From DATIKM01 sp035477595 (GTDB lineage Bacteria; Armatimonadota; Chthonomonadetes; Chthonomonadales; CAJBBX01), in the NCBI GenBank assembly GCA_035477595.1, contig DATIKM010000108.1, forward strand, positions 55,363 through 119,362: a stretch of DNA of 64,000 nucleotides, read 5' to 3'. How positions within the stretch are numbered: position 1 is the stretch's first letter; each line of letters starts with the position of its first letter. Of this stretch, positions 33,178 through 40,987 are shown piece after piece. Under the pieces are notes generated by a model, which saw only the letters and a program-made list of their open reading frames with translations, did not search any database and was not told the origin of the DNA. The translations under genes and the position numbers were made by a program.

Positions 33178-33905
33178 GGCGCGCCGCTCCCGCTCCTGCC
33201 AGCAGGCGACAGCGCACGGTGGGCGTCGCCGCGCAGGGGGCGGACCCTCAGCCGGATTACGCCGGGCTCGACGCGCATCTGCTCGACGCGAACAGAAGGG
33301 TCGAGGCGGCCTTCGGCGAACCGCAGGGCGATGCGCTCCGCCATCCGGCGGGGGCCCTCGAGGGATACCCCGGTGAGCCCGAGCGTGACCCGCTCCACCT
33401 CGAATCGCAGCCTCCCTTCGGCGTGAAGCTGCGGCCGGATGTGCGCGGTGGCGCCCACGGGCAGACCCAGCGCCTGACGCTCCGCGGTCAGCTCCACGAT
33501 GCCTTCGTGGATTCGCACGAACGCGCTGGTTACCCGCGCCTCCGCGAGAGCGTCCCGGGCGCCGCGGTCCGTCGCGATGAAGGAGTTCAGGTCCTGCTCC
33601 GTGATGTCGATGGGCACGAGTGCGGCCGGCTCCGGTGACGCGGCAACGCGCTCGACCTCGCGTCGAACGCGCTCGACGCGCTCACGTCCGCGCTCCATCT
33701 CGACCGGGGGCGGGAGCGGCGGCGCGGGCGGCGGGCGCATCACCAGCGCCGCCAGGACGACCATGAGGACGCCCGCACCGATGCAGCCCAGGCAGCACCC
33801 GAGCGCCCTCCGACGCCAGCCACGCGGGCCGCCGCCGGACGGCGCGGGGCGCCCTGCGGCTCCCGATGGCTCGCGGCGAAACGCTGTGGCGTGGCGGCGG
33901 TTCAT
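33174..33905 (-). CDS. Membrane-anchored protein of unknown function
   Basis: The protein has 243 residues. A basic N-terminus is followed by one transmembrane helix near residues 33-58 (ALGCCLGCIGAGVLMVVLAALVM), a Pro-rich spacer and a Glu/Arg-rich coiled segment (ERGRERVERVRREVERV). The globular part (about 95-230) has alternating strands such as PIDITEQDLNSFIATDRGA and LRFEVERVTLGLTGVSL, like lipid-binding or DUF2993-type extracytoplasmic domains; that resemblance is weak. The ATG at 33905 follows GAGG in the end of hpnE; a GTG at 33920 would overlap hpnE by 11 bases. It overlaps the ABC exporter gene by 4 bases. Confidence 0.65.
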   Translation of the reverse strand: MNRRHATAFRREPSGAAGRPAPSGGGPRGWRRRALGCCLGCIGAGVLMVVLAALVMRPPPAPPLPPPVEMERGRERVERVRREVERVAASPEPAALVPIDITEQDLNSFIATDRGARDALAEARVTSAFVRIHEGIVELTAERQALGLPVGATAHIRPQLHAEGRLRFEVERVTLGLTGVSLEGPRRMAERIALRFAEGRLDPSVRVEQMRVEPGVIRLRVRPLRGDAHRALSPAGRSGSGAP

Positions 33906-33909
33906 GGGG

Positions 33910-35337
33910 CTATACCTCACGCATCTGCGGCCGTCCGGCGATCAGCCGCACCAACCAGGAGCGGGGCAGGTCCGGCGGCAGTCCCCGCGCTGGCATGCCG
34001 AAGTCGCGAAGGATGACGTCGGCGGCAAGGCAGCCGCTGCGGGCGGCGCCCTCCATGGTGGACGGCCAGCCCGTGCGCGTCCACTCGCCAGCAATCGCGA
34101 GCCCCGGCGCCGGGCCCTCCTGTGGCGGCCTGACCGCCTCGACGCCAACCGCCGGAGTGAACGTCGCCTTGCGCTCCTTCACTACGTGCCAGCGTACCAG
34201 ACGCGCCTCCTGTGCTCCTGGCAGGCACGCGCGTACTTCGGCGGCGACGGTGCTGGCCACCTCCTCACGCGGGAGGGCTGCAAGCTCGCGGTCCGCGCTG
34301 ATCACCATGCTCAGGTACTCAGATCCCTCCGTCACGGGCCACTCCGGACCGCGTTTGCGGAAGATCCAGTCGGCCCTCCGGTCGAGGAGCGCGAGCGCAT
34401 TCGGGCAATCGATAGGTCGGTCGAACCACAGGTGCACCCCCACTATAGGCGACCACTCCATCGAACGCAGGCCGCGCAGCGCCGGCGACCCCTCCACCAT
34501 GTCGGCGGGCAGGAGCCCTGGCAGGAGATCGAACGGCACGGCGACCACGACGGCGTCTGCCCCGATCGCCTCGCCGCCAACGAGCGTCGCGCCGGCCGCA
34601 CGGCCGCGATGGTCGAACCGCACGTGGTCGACGGTTGCACGGAGTCGCACGGCGCCGCCGCGCGCCGAGAGGAAGCGCTCGGCAGGCTCGCTGTAGAGCG
34701 TCGCAAGCGGCACGTCGGGCACCCCGAACTCGTAGGCGCTCTCGGTGGCCAGGAAGCCGTCCCGGAAGACCTTGAGCGCGTGGGTGCAGGCGATCCGTGG
34801 CAGGCTCTCGTTGCAGGCGCTGATGAGCACCGGCCCCACGAACCGGCGGATAGCGCGCTCCGTCACCCCGGCGCTGCGGAACCAGGTGTCGGCGTCTAGC
34901 TGCTCGTGCTCGGGTCGCCCGCCCTCGCGCAGGATGCGCATGAGCGCCCTCGCGACCGAGAGCTTGTCACGCCAGCCCAGCGATCGGAAGCAGAGGAACG
35001 AGGGCGCGGTGTGCAGGGGCGCCGGGAGCCAGGAGCGGCCGATGGTGGAGCGCGCTCCGTCTGCGTCCAGGAACTGCAACTCGGCGTTGTAGCGAATGCG
35101 GTCCGCGACGCCGAGGCGCGCGAGAAGATCGTGGAGGGCGGTGCAGCAGCGCATCGTTCCATGCTGGCAGGCATCGATTCGCTGCCCCGTAACGCGGTCG
35201 ACGAACGACGACGCGCGTCCGCCGAGGAACCGGCGCTTGTCCACGAGGGTTACCGCCAGACCGCCCTCGGCGAGGCGCACCGATGCTGCGATGCCCGCGA
35301 CTCCGCCGCCTACCACCACGACGCGGCGCGCGCTCAT
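33910..35337 (-). CDS. hpnE: Hydroxysqualene dehydroxylase HpnE
   Basis: This FAD-dependent amine-oxidase/desaturase-like enzyme reduces hydroxysqualene to squalene in the HpnCDE route. The 475-residue protein starts with the dinucleotide-binding motif RRVVVVGGGVAGIAASVRLAEGG, then FLGGRASSF and the family-typical CQHGTMRCCTALHDLL region. The end carries LAIAGEWTRTGWPSTMEGAARSG with the second FAD contact. The ATG at 35337 starts the Rossmann strand. It lies downstream of hpnC and hpnD, but a DUF6259 glycosidase gene separates it from hpnD. Confidence 0.92.
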   Translation of the reverse strand: MSARRVVVVGGGVAGIAASVRLAEGGLAVTLVDKRRFLGGRASSFVDRVTGQRIDACQHGTMRCCTALHDLLARLGVADRIRYNAELQFLDADGARSTIGRSWLPAPLHTAPSFLCFRSLGWRDKLSVARALMRILREGGRPEHEQLDADTWFRSAGVTERAIRRFVGPVLISACNESLPRIACTHALKVFRDGFLATESAYEFGVPDVPLATLYSEPAERFLSARGGAVRLRATVDHVRFDHRGRAAGATLVGGEAIGADAVVVAVPFDLLPGLLPADMVEGSPALRGLRSMEWSPIVGVHLWFDRPIDCPNALALLDRRADWIFRKRGPEWPVTEGSEYLSMVISADRELAALPREEVASTVAAEVRACLPGAQEARLVRWHVVKERKATFTPAVGVEAVRPPQEGPAPGLAIAGEWTRTGWPSTMEGAARSGCLAADVILRDFGMPARGLPPDLPRSWLVRLIAGRPQMREV

Positions 35338-35353
35338 GGAACCGCCGCCCCTC

Positions 35354-37552
35354 TCACCCGAGCTCCAACATCGCGACGCCCCGCGCGGGTAGCTCCACGT
35401 GGACCGACCCGCTTGCACACGCGCGCCGCAGGCGTTCACCGTTCGGACCGGCGACCAGGGCGCACGACGCCCCCTCCGCAGTCAGCACGTCGACCCCACG
35501 CGCGACGCTCGTTGGGTTCACCAACACCTGCGCCTCGCGGCCGTCGCGCGAGCGCCACCGGGTGGAGAGCACCGCGGGGAAGGGGATCGCGCCGCGGTTG
35601 TGCGTGAGGGCTAGCGGCGCCTGGCCGCCTCCGCGGACCGGCAGGGGCTTCAGCATCCGGCCGTCGCCCAGGTAGGGCCGCGCTGCGCCGCGCCGCCATG
35701 CGTTCAGCAGGCGCAGGAACGCAACGGCCGCAGCCTGGTCTGGCTCCGGTACATCCCAGCCGCACTGCCAGCCCCAGTGGACCTTGCCACCGTCCCTGAG
35801 AGTCACCGAGAGAAGGTCGCCGGCCGCGAACGAGTAAGCAATCCGCTGGCAGAGGTTGTCGGGAGAGCGCTCGAAGTCGATGTTGCCTGCCACGCAGCAC
35901 TGGTTGCCCATGAAGTTAACCGATCGCTCGTGGTAGAGGTAGGCATAGAGCGGGACCGGCGTTCCCACCAGCAGGTTGATCGGGAAGCGGAGGTCGTTCA
36001 GCGGCAGGAAGCGCTGGAAGGGCTCGGCCGCGGCGGCCTCGCATCCGATCACCACCGGGCGTCCTGCACGCTCAGTGGCGTCCGCGATCGACTCGTTCAG
36101 GCGCACCATCGCTTCGACGAGCCAGCGGCCAGGCGCGGGCCCGTGCCCGTGCCTCCGTCCGTAGCAGAAGTAGGCGGCGCCGCCCAGGTTCTGGTCGAAG
36201 AACTGCACGTAGTCGACGCCGCTGCTGGCGATGCGCCGCATCTCCTCCCAGACGATCTGCTCGACGACGGGGTGCGCGGCGCACATGTCGTGGCCCCAGC
36301 GCTGCGCTGCGTCACCGTTGCAGATGAGCGAGTGCTCGAGCGCGCCCTCAGGCGAGCGCACCATGACAGCTTCCAGTCTCTCGCGCTCGAACTGCTCCTC
36401 GCGGCTGTACGGGACCAGGTTGCTGCGGTTCGTCCACCCGATGCCGCTGCAGTAGACGCCGGCGAGGTGCCCCTGAGCGTGCAGTTCCTCGACGAAGGCG
36501 CCGAAGCTCTCCTCACCGCCGAAGGGGGGCCATGAGTAGGGCGGCGCCCACGGAGCGGTGCCCTCCCAGTGCATCAGCAGCGCGAGCAGGCGGCTGTCCA
36601 GAGCCTCTGCCAGCCGCTCCAAGGCGGGGAGCGCTGCGGAGTAGGGGAAGTACTCGTTCGGCGTCATGTCGCCCACGTCGTGTGTGCCGCGCACCGGGTA
36701 CATGACGACGATAGGCGAGTCGCCCATCCATGCGGGCAGGCGCTTGTTTTCCGTGAGCGGGGGCGGGACGAGCATCGACGAGGAGTCGAGCCAGTCGCGG
36801 TAGATGGACGCCGCGTCGTGCCAGTCGCCCTCGAAGACGCCGAGCGCCATCTCGTAGCGCATCTCGTAGCGCCCACGTCGCGCGCCGCCCGCGAAGAGCC
36901 GGTACTCGAGCCGGATCCCGCCATCGTGGCGGTGGAACTCGATCGCCTTCACGTTGCACAGCGGGTCGTGTGCGGCAAGGTAGAGCCCGCCTTCCGGCCC
37001 GTAGCAGGCCATGCACTGGGTCTGGCAAGGGCCCGGGTAGTAGCCCTCCCAGCCGCGGTTGCGGTACTCGACGCCCTCGTACCGGAGCCAGCTCGACTCG
37101 CGCAGGCTGGCGTCCTCCACTATGACGCCCTCCATCGCCGGCCAGAGCAGCCGCATGTCGCCGCCGGAACCCACGAGCCGGTCTGGAACCACGACGTCCG
37201 GGAAGTCGATCCAGTCGACATAGCCGTCCAGATCGTGCTCGACAGCGACCGACCAGTACGTGAGCGCGCTGCCCCTTGGCGCCCGCACCTGCACGGCAAC
37301 GGCAACCGGTCCGTCGCCCAGTCCGTCGAAGCGAAGGCGCGCCCCGTCCGCCGTGGGCTCGAGCGCCGTCGAGGCGGCCATCCCCGTGTGGAGGTCGGTC
37401 GGGCGTCCCGATGTGTCGCGGAATCGCACGGTGCAAAGCGGACGCTGTCCGCAACCGCGGTGGATGAACTCACGGCGTGTGTTCGACACGGAGACGATGG
37501 CGCCGGAGGCGTCGTCCAGCTCGATGCGGCACGGGCCGGTGTCCAGGATCAT
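35354..37552 (-). CDS. DUF6259-type glycoside-hydrolase-like protein
   Basis: This large, apparently cytoplasmic protein has 732 residues. An N-terminal beta-sandwich (MILDTGPCRIELDDASGAIVSV) is followed by a GH36/GH66-like TIM barrel. Candidate catalytic acids lie in SGVDYVQFFDQNLGG (Asp) and VVIGCEAAAAEPF (Glu). Other conserved-looking blocks are WEGTAPWAPPYSWPPFGGEE and VSVTLRDGGKVHWGWQCGWD-like segments near the end. A C-terminal all-beta domain ends with PARGVAMLELG. Its position inside the hpn cluster, 17 bp before hpnE, is odd because squalene synthesis needs no glycosidase. It might be a passenger or act on a sugar attached to a hopanoid. Confidence 0.75.
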   Translation of the reverse strand: MILDTGPCRIELDDASGAIVSVSNTRREFIHRGCGQRPLCTVRFRDTSGRPTDLHTGMAASTALEPTADGARLRFDGLGDGPVAVAVQVRAPRGSALTYWSVAVEHDLDGYVDWIDFPDVVVPDRLVGSGGDMRLLWPAMEGVIVEDASLRESSWLRYEGVEYRNRGWEGYYPGPCQTQCMACYGPEGGLYLAAHDPLCNVKAIEFHRHDGGIRLEYRLFAGGARRGRYEMRYEMALGVFEGDWHDAASIYRDWLDSSSMLVPPPLTENKRLPAWMGDSPIVVMYPVRGTHDVGDMTPNEYFPYSAALPALERLAEALDSRLLALLMHWEGTAPWAPPYSWPPFGGEESFGAFVEELHAQGHLAGVYCSGIGWTNRSNLVPYSREEQFERERLEAVMVRSPEGALEHSLICNGDAAQRWGHDMCAAHPVVEQIVWEEMRRIASSGVDYVQFFDQNLGGAAYFCYGRRHGHGPAPGRWLVEAMVRLNESIADATERAGRPVVIGCEAAAAEPFQRFLPLNDLRFPINLLVGTPVPLYAYLYHERSVNFMGNQCCVAGNIDFERSPDNLCQRIAYSFAAGDLLSVTLRDGGKVHWGWQCGWDVPEPDQAAAVAFLRLLNAWRRGAARPYLGDGRMLKPLPVRGGGQAPLALTHNRGAIPFPAVLSTRWRSRDGREAQVLVNPTSVARGVDVLTAEGASCALVAGPNGERLRRACASGSVHVELPARGVAMLELG

Positions 37553-37584
37553 GCGAGGTCGGTCCTCTCGACGAAGGCGGTTGG

Positions 37585-38469
37585 CTACACGCGAAGGAGC
37601 CTCGCGCATCCCGGGATGCGGCTTGCGAGCCACGCGCGGGCGACGACGGAGGCCTTGTGCGCTGCCGAGAGGCGTACACGCCGGGCAAACAGGTCGCCCG
37701 GGCGTCTGTCGATCGCTTCCAGCAGGCCCCGGTAGATCGTGAACATGATGTGGAAGCTTGGGCGCCCGGCCGGTTCGATGAGCGGCATCAGCTCCGCCCC
37801 GGATGCGTAGTAGGCTCGGGCGCGCTCAATCTCGAAGCGCACCAGCGCGCGGAAGGCATCCGTGACCGCGCCCTGCTGCAGCTCCTCCTCGGTGTACCCG
37901 AAGCGGCGGAGGTCCTCTGCGGGCAGGTAGACGCGCCCGCGCTCGGCGTCCTCTCGGATGTCACGAATGATGTTGGTGAGCTGGAACGCGATCCCGCACG
38001 CTTCTGCCCGCTCCAGTGCCTCGGCGCCTCCGCGGAAGCCCCACACGTGCAGGCAGACGATCCCCACCACGCTCGCGGCGCGGTAGCAGTACGGGTATAG
38101 GTCGTCGAAGGTCTCGTAGCGCGCCCGGTCGAGGTCCATCTCCATGCCGTCGATGAGCTCGTCGAAGAAGCGCCTCGGGATAGACCGGCGTGTGACGGTG
38201 TCGTGGAACGCCGGCAGGATCGGGCTGGCGTGGACGTCCCCCTCGTAGGCGCAGGCTAGCGCTTCGCGCCATGCGGTCAGCCTGGCGCGCCGGTCTCCCG
38301 CCGCCATGTCGTCCGACACGTCGTCGGAGTGGCGCATGAAGGCGTAGATGGCGCACATCTGGGCCTTCATATCCGGGGGGAGCACCACGAAGGAGTGGTA
38401 GAAGTTGAGCGCCTGCGTGCGGGCTACGCGCGCGCACTCCGCATAGGACCGGGCAACCTCAGGGCTCAT
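37585..38469 (-). CDS. hpnD: Presqualene diphosphate synthase HpnD
   Basis: This trans-isoprenyl diphosphate synthase joins two farnesyl diphosphates into presqualene diphosphate. The 294-residue protein shows both Asp-rich Mg-binding motifs: RHSDDVSDD (near 45) and NIIRDIREDAERGRVYLP (near 165). The start motif ECARVARTQALNFYHSFVVLP is typical of the squalene/phytoene synthase family. The ATG at 38469 overlaps the hpnC stop (ATGA), so hpnC and hpnD are translationally coupled. Phytoene synthase is the main alternative, but the hpnC/hpnE context favours HpnD. Confidence 0.92.
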   Translation of the reverse strand: MSPEVARSYAECARVARTQALNFYHSFVVLPPDMKAQMCAIYAFMRHSDDVSDDMAAGDRRARLTAWREALACAYEGDVHASPILPAFHDTVTRRSIPRRFFDELIDGMEMDLDRARYETFDDLYPYCYRAASVVGIVCLHVWGFRGGAEALERAEACGIAFQLTNIIRDIREDAERGRVYLPAEDLRRFGYTEEELQQGAVTDAFRALVRFEIERARAYYASGAELMPLIEPAGRPSFHIMFTIYRGLLEAIDRRPGDLFARRVRLSAAHKASVVARAWLASRIPGCARLLRV

Positions 38470-39407
38470 GGCGCCTCGCGGCCTGGCACGAGGCCGGCGA
38501 GGAGCCGCCGGGCCAGAAGGGCGAGCTGGCGGCGTTTGGGTATCGCTGGGCGGCGGCTCAGCACGTCGTAGTCCTGCGCCTCTATGAGCCGCAGCACTTC
38601 GAGCCCGGCGCGCGAGAACATCTCGATGTTGAGGCGCGCTGAGCGTCGCACCATGCCGCAGAGCTGCAGTCCCTGCACAAACAGCGCGCGCGTGCGCTCC
38701 ACCTCGAAGCGCATGAGCTTGCGGAACCCCGGCGTGCATCGGCGCTCGGCAATATCGGCCTCCCGTACGCCGAAGCGCTCCATGTCCTCGGTTGGGAGGT
38801 AGATGCGGCCGATCTCGTAGTCTCTGGCTACGTCCTGCCAGAAGTTGGCGAGCTGAAGCGCGGTGCAGGTTGCGTCCGAGAGCGCCTGGCGCGCCGCGCC
38901 GCCTTCACCGTAGAGGTGTAGCACGAGGCGCCCGACCGGGTTGGCGCTCCGCGTGCAGTAGTCGAGGAGCTGACCGTACTCGGCGTAGCGCGTTGTTGTC
39001 TGGTCCTGGCGGAAGGCGGACAGCAGGTCGGCGTAGGGCTGGCGGGGGATGCCGAAGCGTGCGTTCGTCTCGGCGAGCGCCACGAACACGGGGTGGCGCG
39101 GCTCCCCGCTGTAGCAGGCGTCGAGCTCCTCCTCCCACCACGCCAGCAGCGACAGCGCGCGCTCGGGCCCTCCGGACTCGTCGCCCAGGTCGTCCGCGAT
39201 GCGGCAGTAGGCGTAGACGCTATAGAAGTGGGGCCGCAGGTCGCGGGGAACAAGCGCCGAGCCCACGAGGAAGTTCTCGTGGTGGGATCGCGCAATGCGG
39301 GCGCAGTAGGCCCTCGCCTCCGCGAGACCGATCGACCGGTCGGCGCGGTACGGGGTCGGCGCAGGCGGTTGCGATGGTTGAAGCGGCTCCGTAGTGGTCA
39401 CTTCCAT
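38466..39407 (-). CDS. hpnC: Hydroxysqualene synthase HpnC
   Basis: This squalene/phytoene-synthase-family enzyme converts presqualene diphosphate to hydroxysqualene. The 313-residue protein has HHENFLVGSALVPRDLRPHFYSVYAYCRIADDLGDE with the first Asp-rich motif, and ANFWQDVARDYEIGRIYLP with the second. These are the HpnC variants, with DLGDE and QDVARD where HpnD has the fuller DxxxD. The ATG at 39407 is chosen because homology begins some 18 residues later; an in-frame ATG at 39470 is possible. It is first in the long minus-strand operon with a good promoter about 150 bases upstream. Confidence 0.9.
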   Translation of the reverse strand: MEVTTTEPLQPSQPPAPTPYRADRSIGLAEARAYCARIARSHHENFLVGSALVPRDLRPHFYSVYAYCRIADDLGDESGGPERALSLLAWWEEELDACYSGEPRHPVFVALAETNARFGIPRQPYADLLSAFRQDQTTTRYAEYGQLLDYCTRSANPVGRLVLHLYGEGGAARQALSDATCTALQLANFWQDVARDYEIGRIYLPTEDMERFGVREADIAERRCTPGFRKLMRFEVERTRALFVQGLQLCGMVRRSARLNIEMFSRAGLEVLRLIEAQDYDVLSRRPAIPKRRQLALLARRLLAGLVPGREAP

Positions 39408-39568
39408 GGCGGTGCAGTCATCCGACGCGTGTGGCGGGGCCACCGGGGCGGCCTGGCTCGGCGAGGGCATCTGGCGGCCCCGCTGTCGGTCGTGCTATGC
39501 ATCGGCGCCGCGGCGTGCCTGGAGCGACGAACGAGCCGTGGGGGAGGTCGCGCTACACATCGGCAGAA

Positions 39569-39598
39569 AGTATAGTCCCGCTGGCAGACCGGCGTCAA
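39569..39598 (-). promoter_or_regulatory. Sigma-70-type promoter of the hpnC operon
   Basis: On the minus strand there is TTGACG (39593-39598), an 18-bp spacer and TATACT (39569-39574), a strong match. Transcription would begin near 39562. The Pho-like repeats lie about 35 bp upstream of the -35 box. Confidence 0.75.
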
Positions 39599-39632
39599 CG
39601 AGTGGCAGCGAGCGAGCAGGACACGCGGCGAC

Positions 39633-39673
39633 CTTAACCTGATCTTAGCGAGCCCTTAACGCGGGGTTAAGCT
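39633..39673 (+). promoter_or_regulatory. Pho-box-like array of four 11-bp repeats
   Basis: Four 8-base units recur every 11 bp, each parted by 3 bases: CTTAACCT (39633), CTTAGCGA (39644), CTTAACGC (39655) and GTTAAGCT (39666). The unit and the 8+3 spacing match the direct-repeat Pho boxes bound by PhoB/PhoP/SphR response regulators. The nearest gene reading in the repeat direction is a secreted metallophosphoesterase about 200 bases downstream. On the other side is the hpnC promoter. Confidence 0.6.
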
Positions 39674-39870
39674 CTGAGTGGCACCATCGGATCGGTGCGC
39701 CGGCTTGCCAGTAGCCCCCGAGCTGCAGGGGCGAGCGGTCGCCGACAATGCGCCGTCCGACCGGCCGGGGACCGACGCCCTGGTCGCACTCTCTCGGCAG
39801 GCACTGCCACTACCGACGCCAGCGCCCTTTGGCCGTTCGGCACTCACGCGCAGCAGGAGGCGCCCCGAAC

Positions 39871-40830
39871 ATGCAGCACCTCACCCGACGCCAGATACTT
39901 GCGACCGGCATCGGCGCCGCGGCAGCCGCCGTGGCGCCCGCCGCGGCGGCTTCCTCAGGCGCTCGGCCCGCGCCGCAGCGGGTCCTGCGGATCGCGCACC
40001 TGGCCGACACCCACGTCCAGCCGGAGCGTGGCGCCGCCGAGGGCTTTGAGGCCTGCCTGAACGCAGTCCAGGCGATGCCGGACCGGCCAGACCTAGTGAT
40101 CACGGGCGGCGACCTCATAATGAGCTCGTTCGCCGCGACGAAGGAGCGGACGAAGACACAGTGGGACCTCTTCACGCGTGTACTGCGCGCCAGCCTCAGC
40201 CTTCCCGTGGAGCACACGATCGGGAACCATGACGTCTGGGGTTGGGCGAACCCCGAGCAGTATGCACAGGATCCGCTCTACGGCAAGAAGTGGGCGTGCG
40301 AGGTGCTGGGCCTGGAGGGGCCCTACCGGAGCTTGGTCCGCGCGGGCTGGAGGATGATCTTCCTTGACGGCACGTTCCCGCGTCCGGGCCACGCCAGAGC
40401 GTACGTGGCGCGCCTGGACGACGCCCAGTTCGCATGGCTGGGTGAGGAGCTCCGGCGAACCCCCGCAGAGCAGCCGGTTCTGATCTCGAGCCACATGCCG
40501 ATCCTCGCCGCCTGCGCGTTCTTCGATGGGGACAACGAGGTCTCCGGTGACTGGCAGGTTCCCGGCGCCTGGATGCACATCGATGCGCGCCGCATCAAGG
40601 ACCTCTTCCTGCAGCACCCAAACGTGAAGGTCTGCATCAGCGGCCACATTCACCTAGTGGACAAAGTGGTCTACAACAACGTGACCTACTTCTGTAACGG
40701 CGCCGTCTCCGGCGCCTGGTGGCGCGGCAACTATCAGGAGTTCGGGAACGGCTACGGCGTGCTGGACCTCTTCGCAGATGGGAGCTGCGCCAACCGGTAC
40801 GTAACCTACCCCTGGCAGGTCAGGCCCTAG
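39871..40830 (+). CDS. Tat-exported metallophosphoesterase
   Basis: This is a calcineurin-like phosphoesterase of 319 residues. The N-terminus LTRRQILATGIGAAAAA is a twin-arginine signal, so the enzyme is exported folded with its metals. The dimetal site is seen in order: ADTHVQP (D-x-H), VITGGDLI (G-G-D), IGNHDVWG (GNHD), SSHMP (His) and SGHIHL (GHxH). A role in releasing phosphate from external phosphodiesters or monoesters is likely. The ATG at 39871 has AGGAGG ten bases upstream. A Pho-box-like repeat array upstream suggests induction by phosphate starvation. Confidence 0.9.
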   Translation: MQHLTRRQILATGIGAAAAAVAPAAAASSGARPAPQRVLRIAHLADTHVQPERGAAEGFEACLNAVQAMPDRPDLVITGGDLIMSSFAATKERTKTQWDLFTRVLRASLSLPVEHTIGNHDVWGWANPEQYAQDPLYGKKWACEVLGLEGPYRSLVRAGWRMIFLDGTFPRPGHARAYVARLDDAQFAWLGEELRRTPAEQPVLISSHMPILAACAFFDGDNEVSGDWQVPGAWMHIDARRIKDLFLQHPNVKVCISGHIHLVDKVVYNNVTYFCNGAVSGAWWRGNYQEFGNGYGVLDLFADGSCANRYVTYPWQVRP

Positions 40831-40987
40831 AGCCGGCGCTCGCACTTAACTGGATCCGGCCTCCTGCTCCGCATACGGTTCAGTCGGCCATGCGGACCGG
40901 CTCTGTCGAATCTTCGGGGCGCAACAGGCTAACCGCACGCAGGGGTGGCGCGCGCGTGTGGCGTATCCCTCGGCACGGAGGTGACCG

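Noticed and set aside
33499..34899. 466-codon open frame on the plus strand
   Set aside because: It is antisense to hpnE and the following gene, both of which are well supported.
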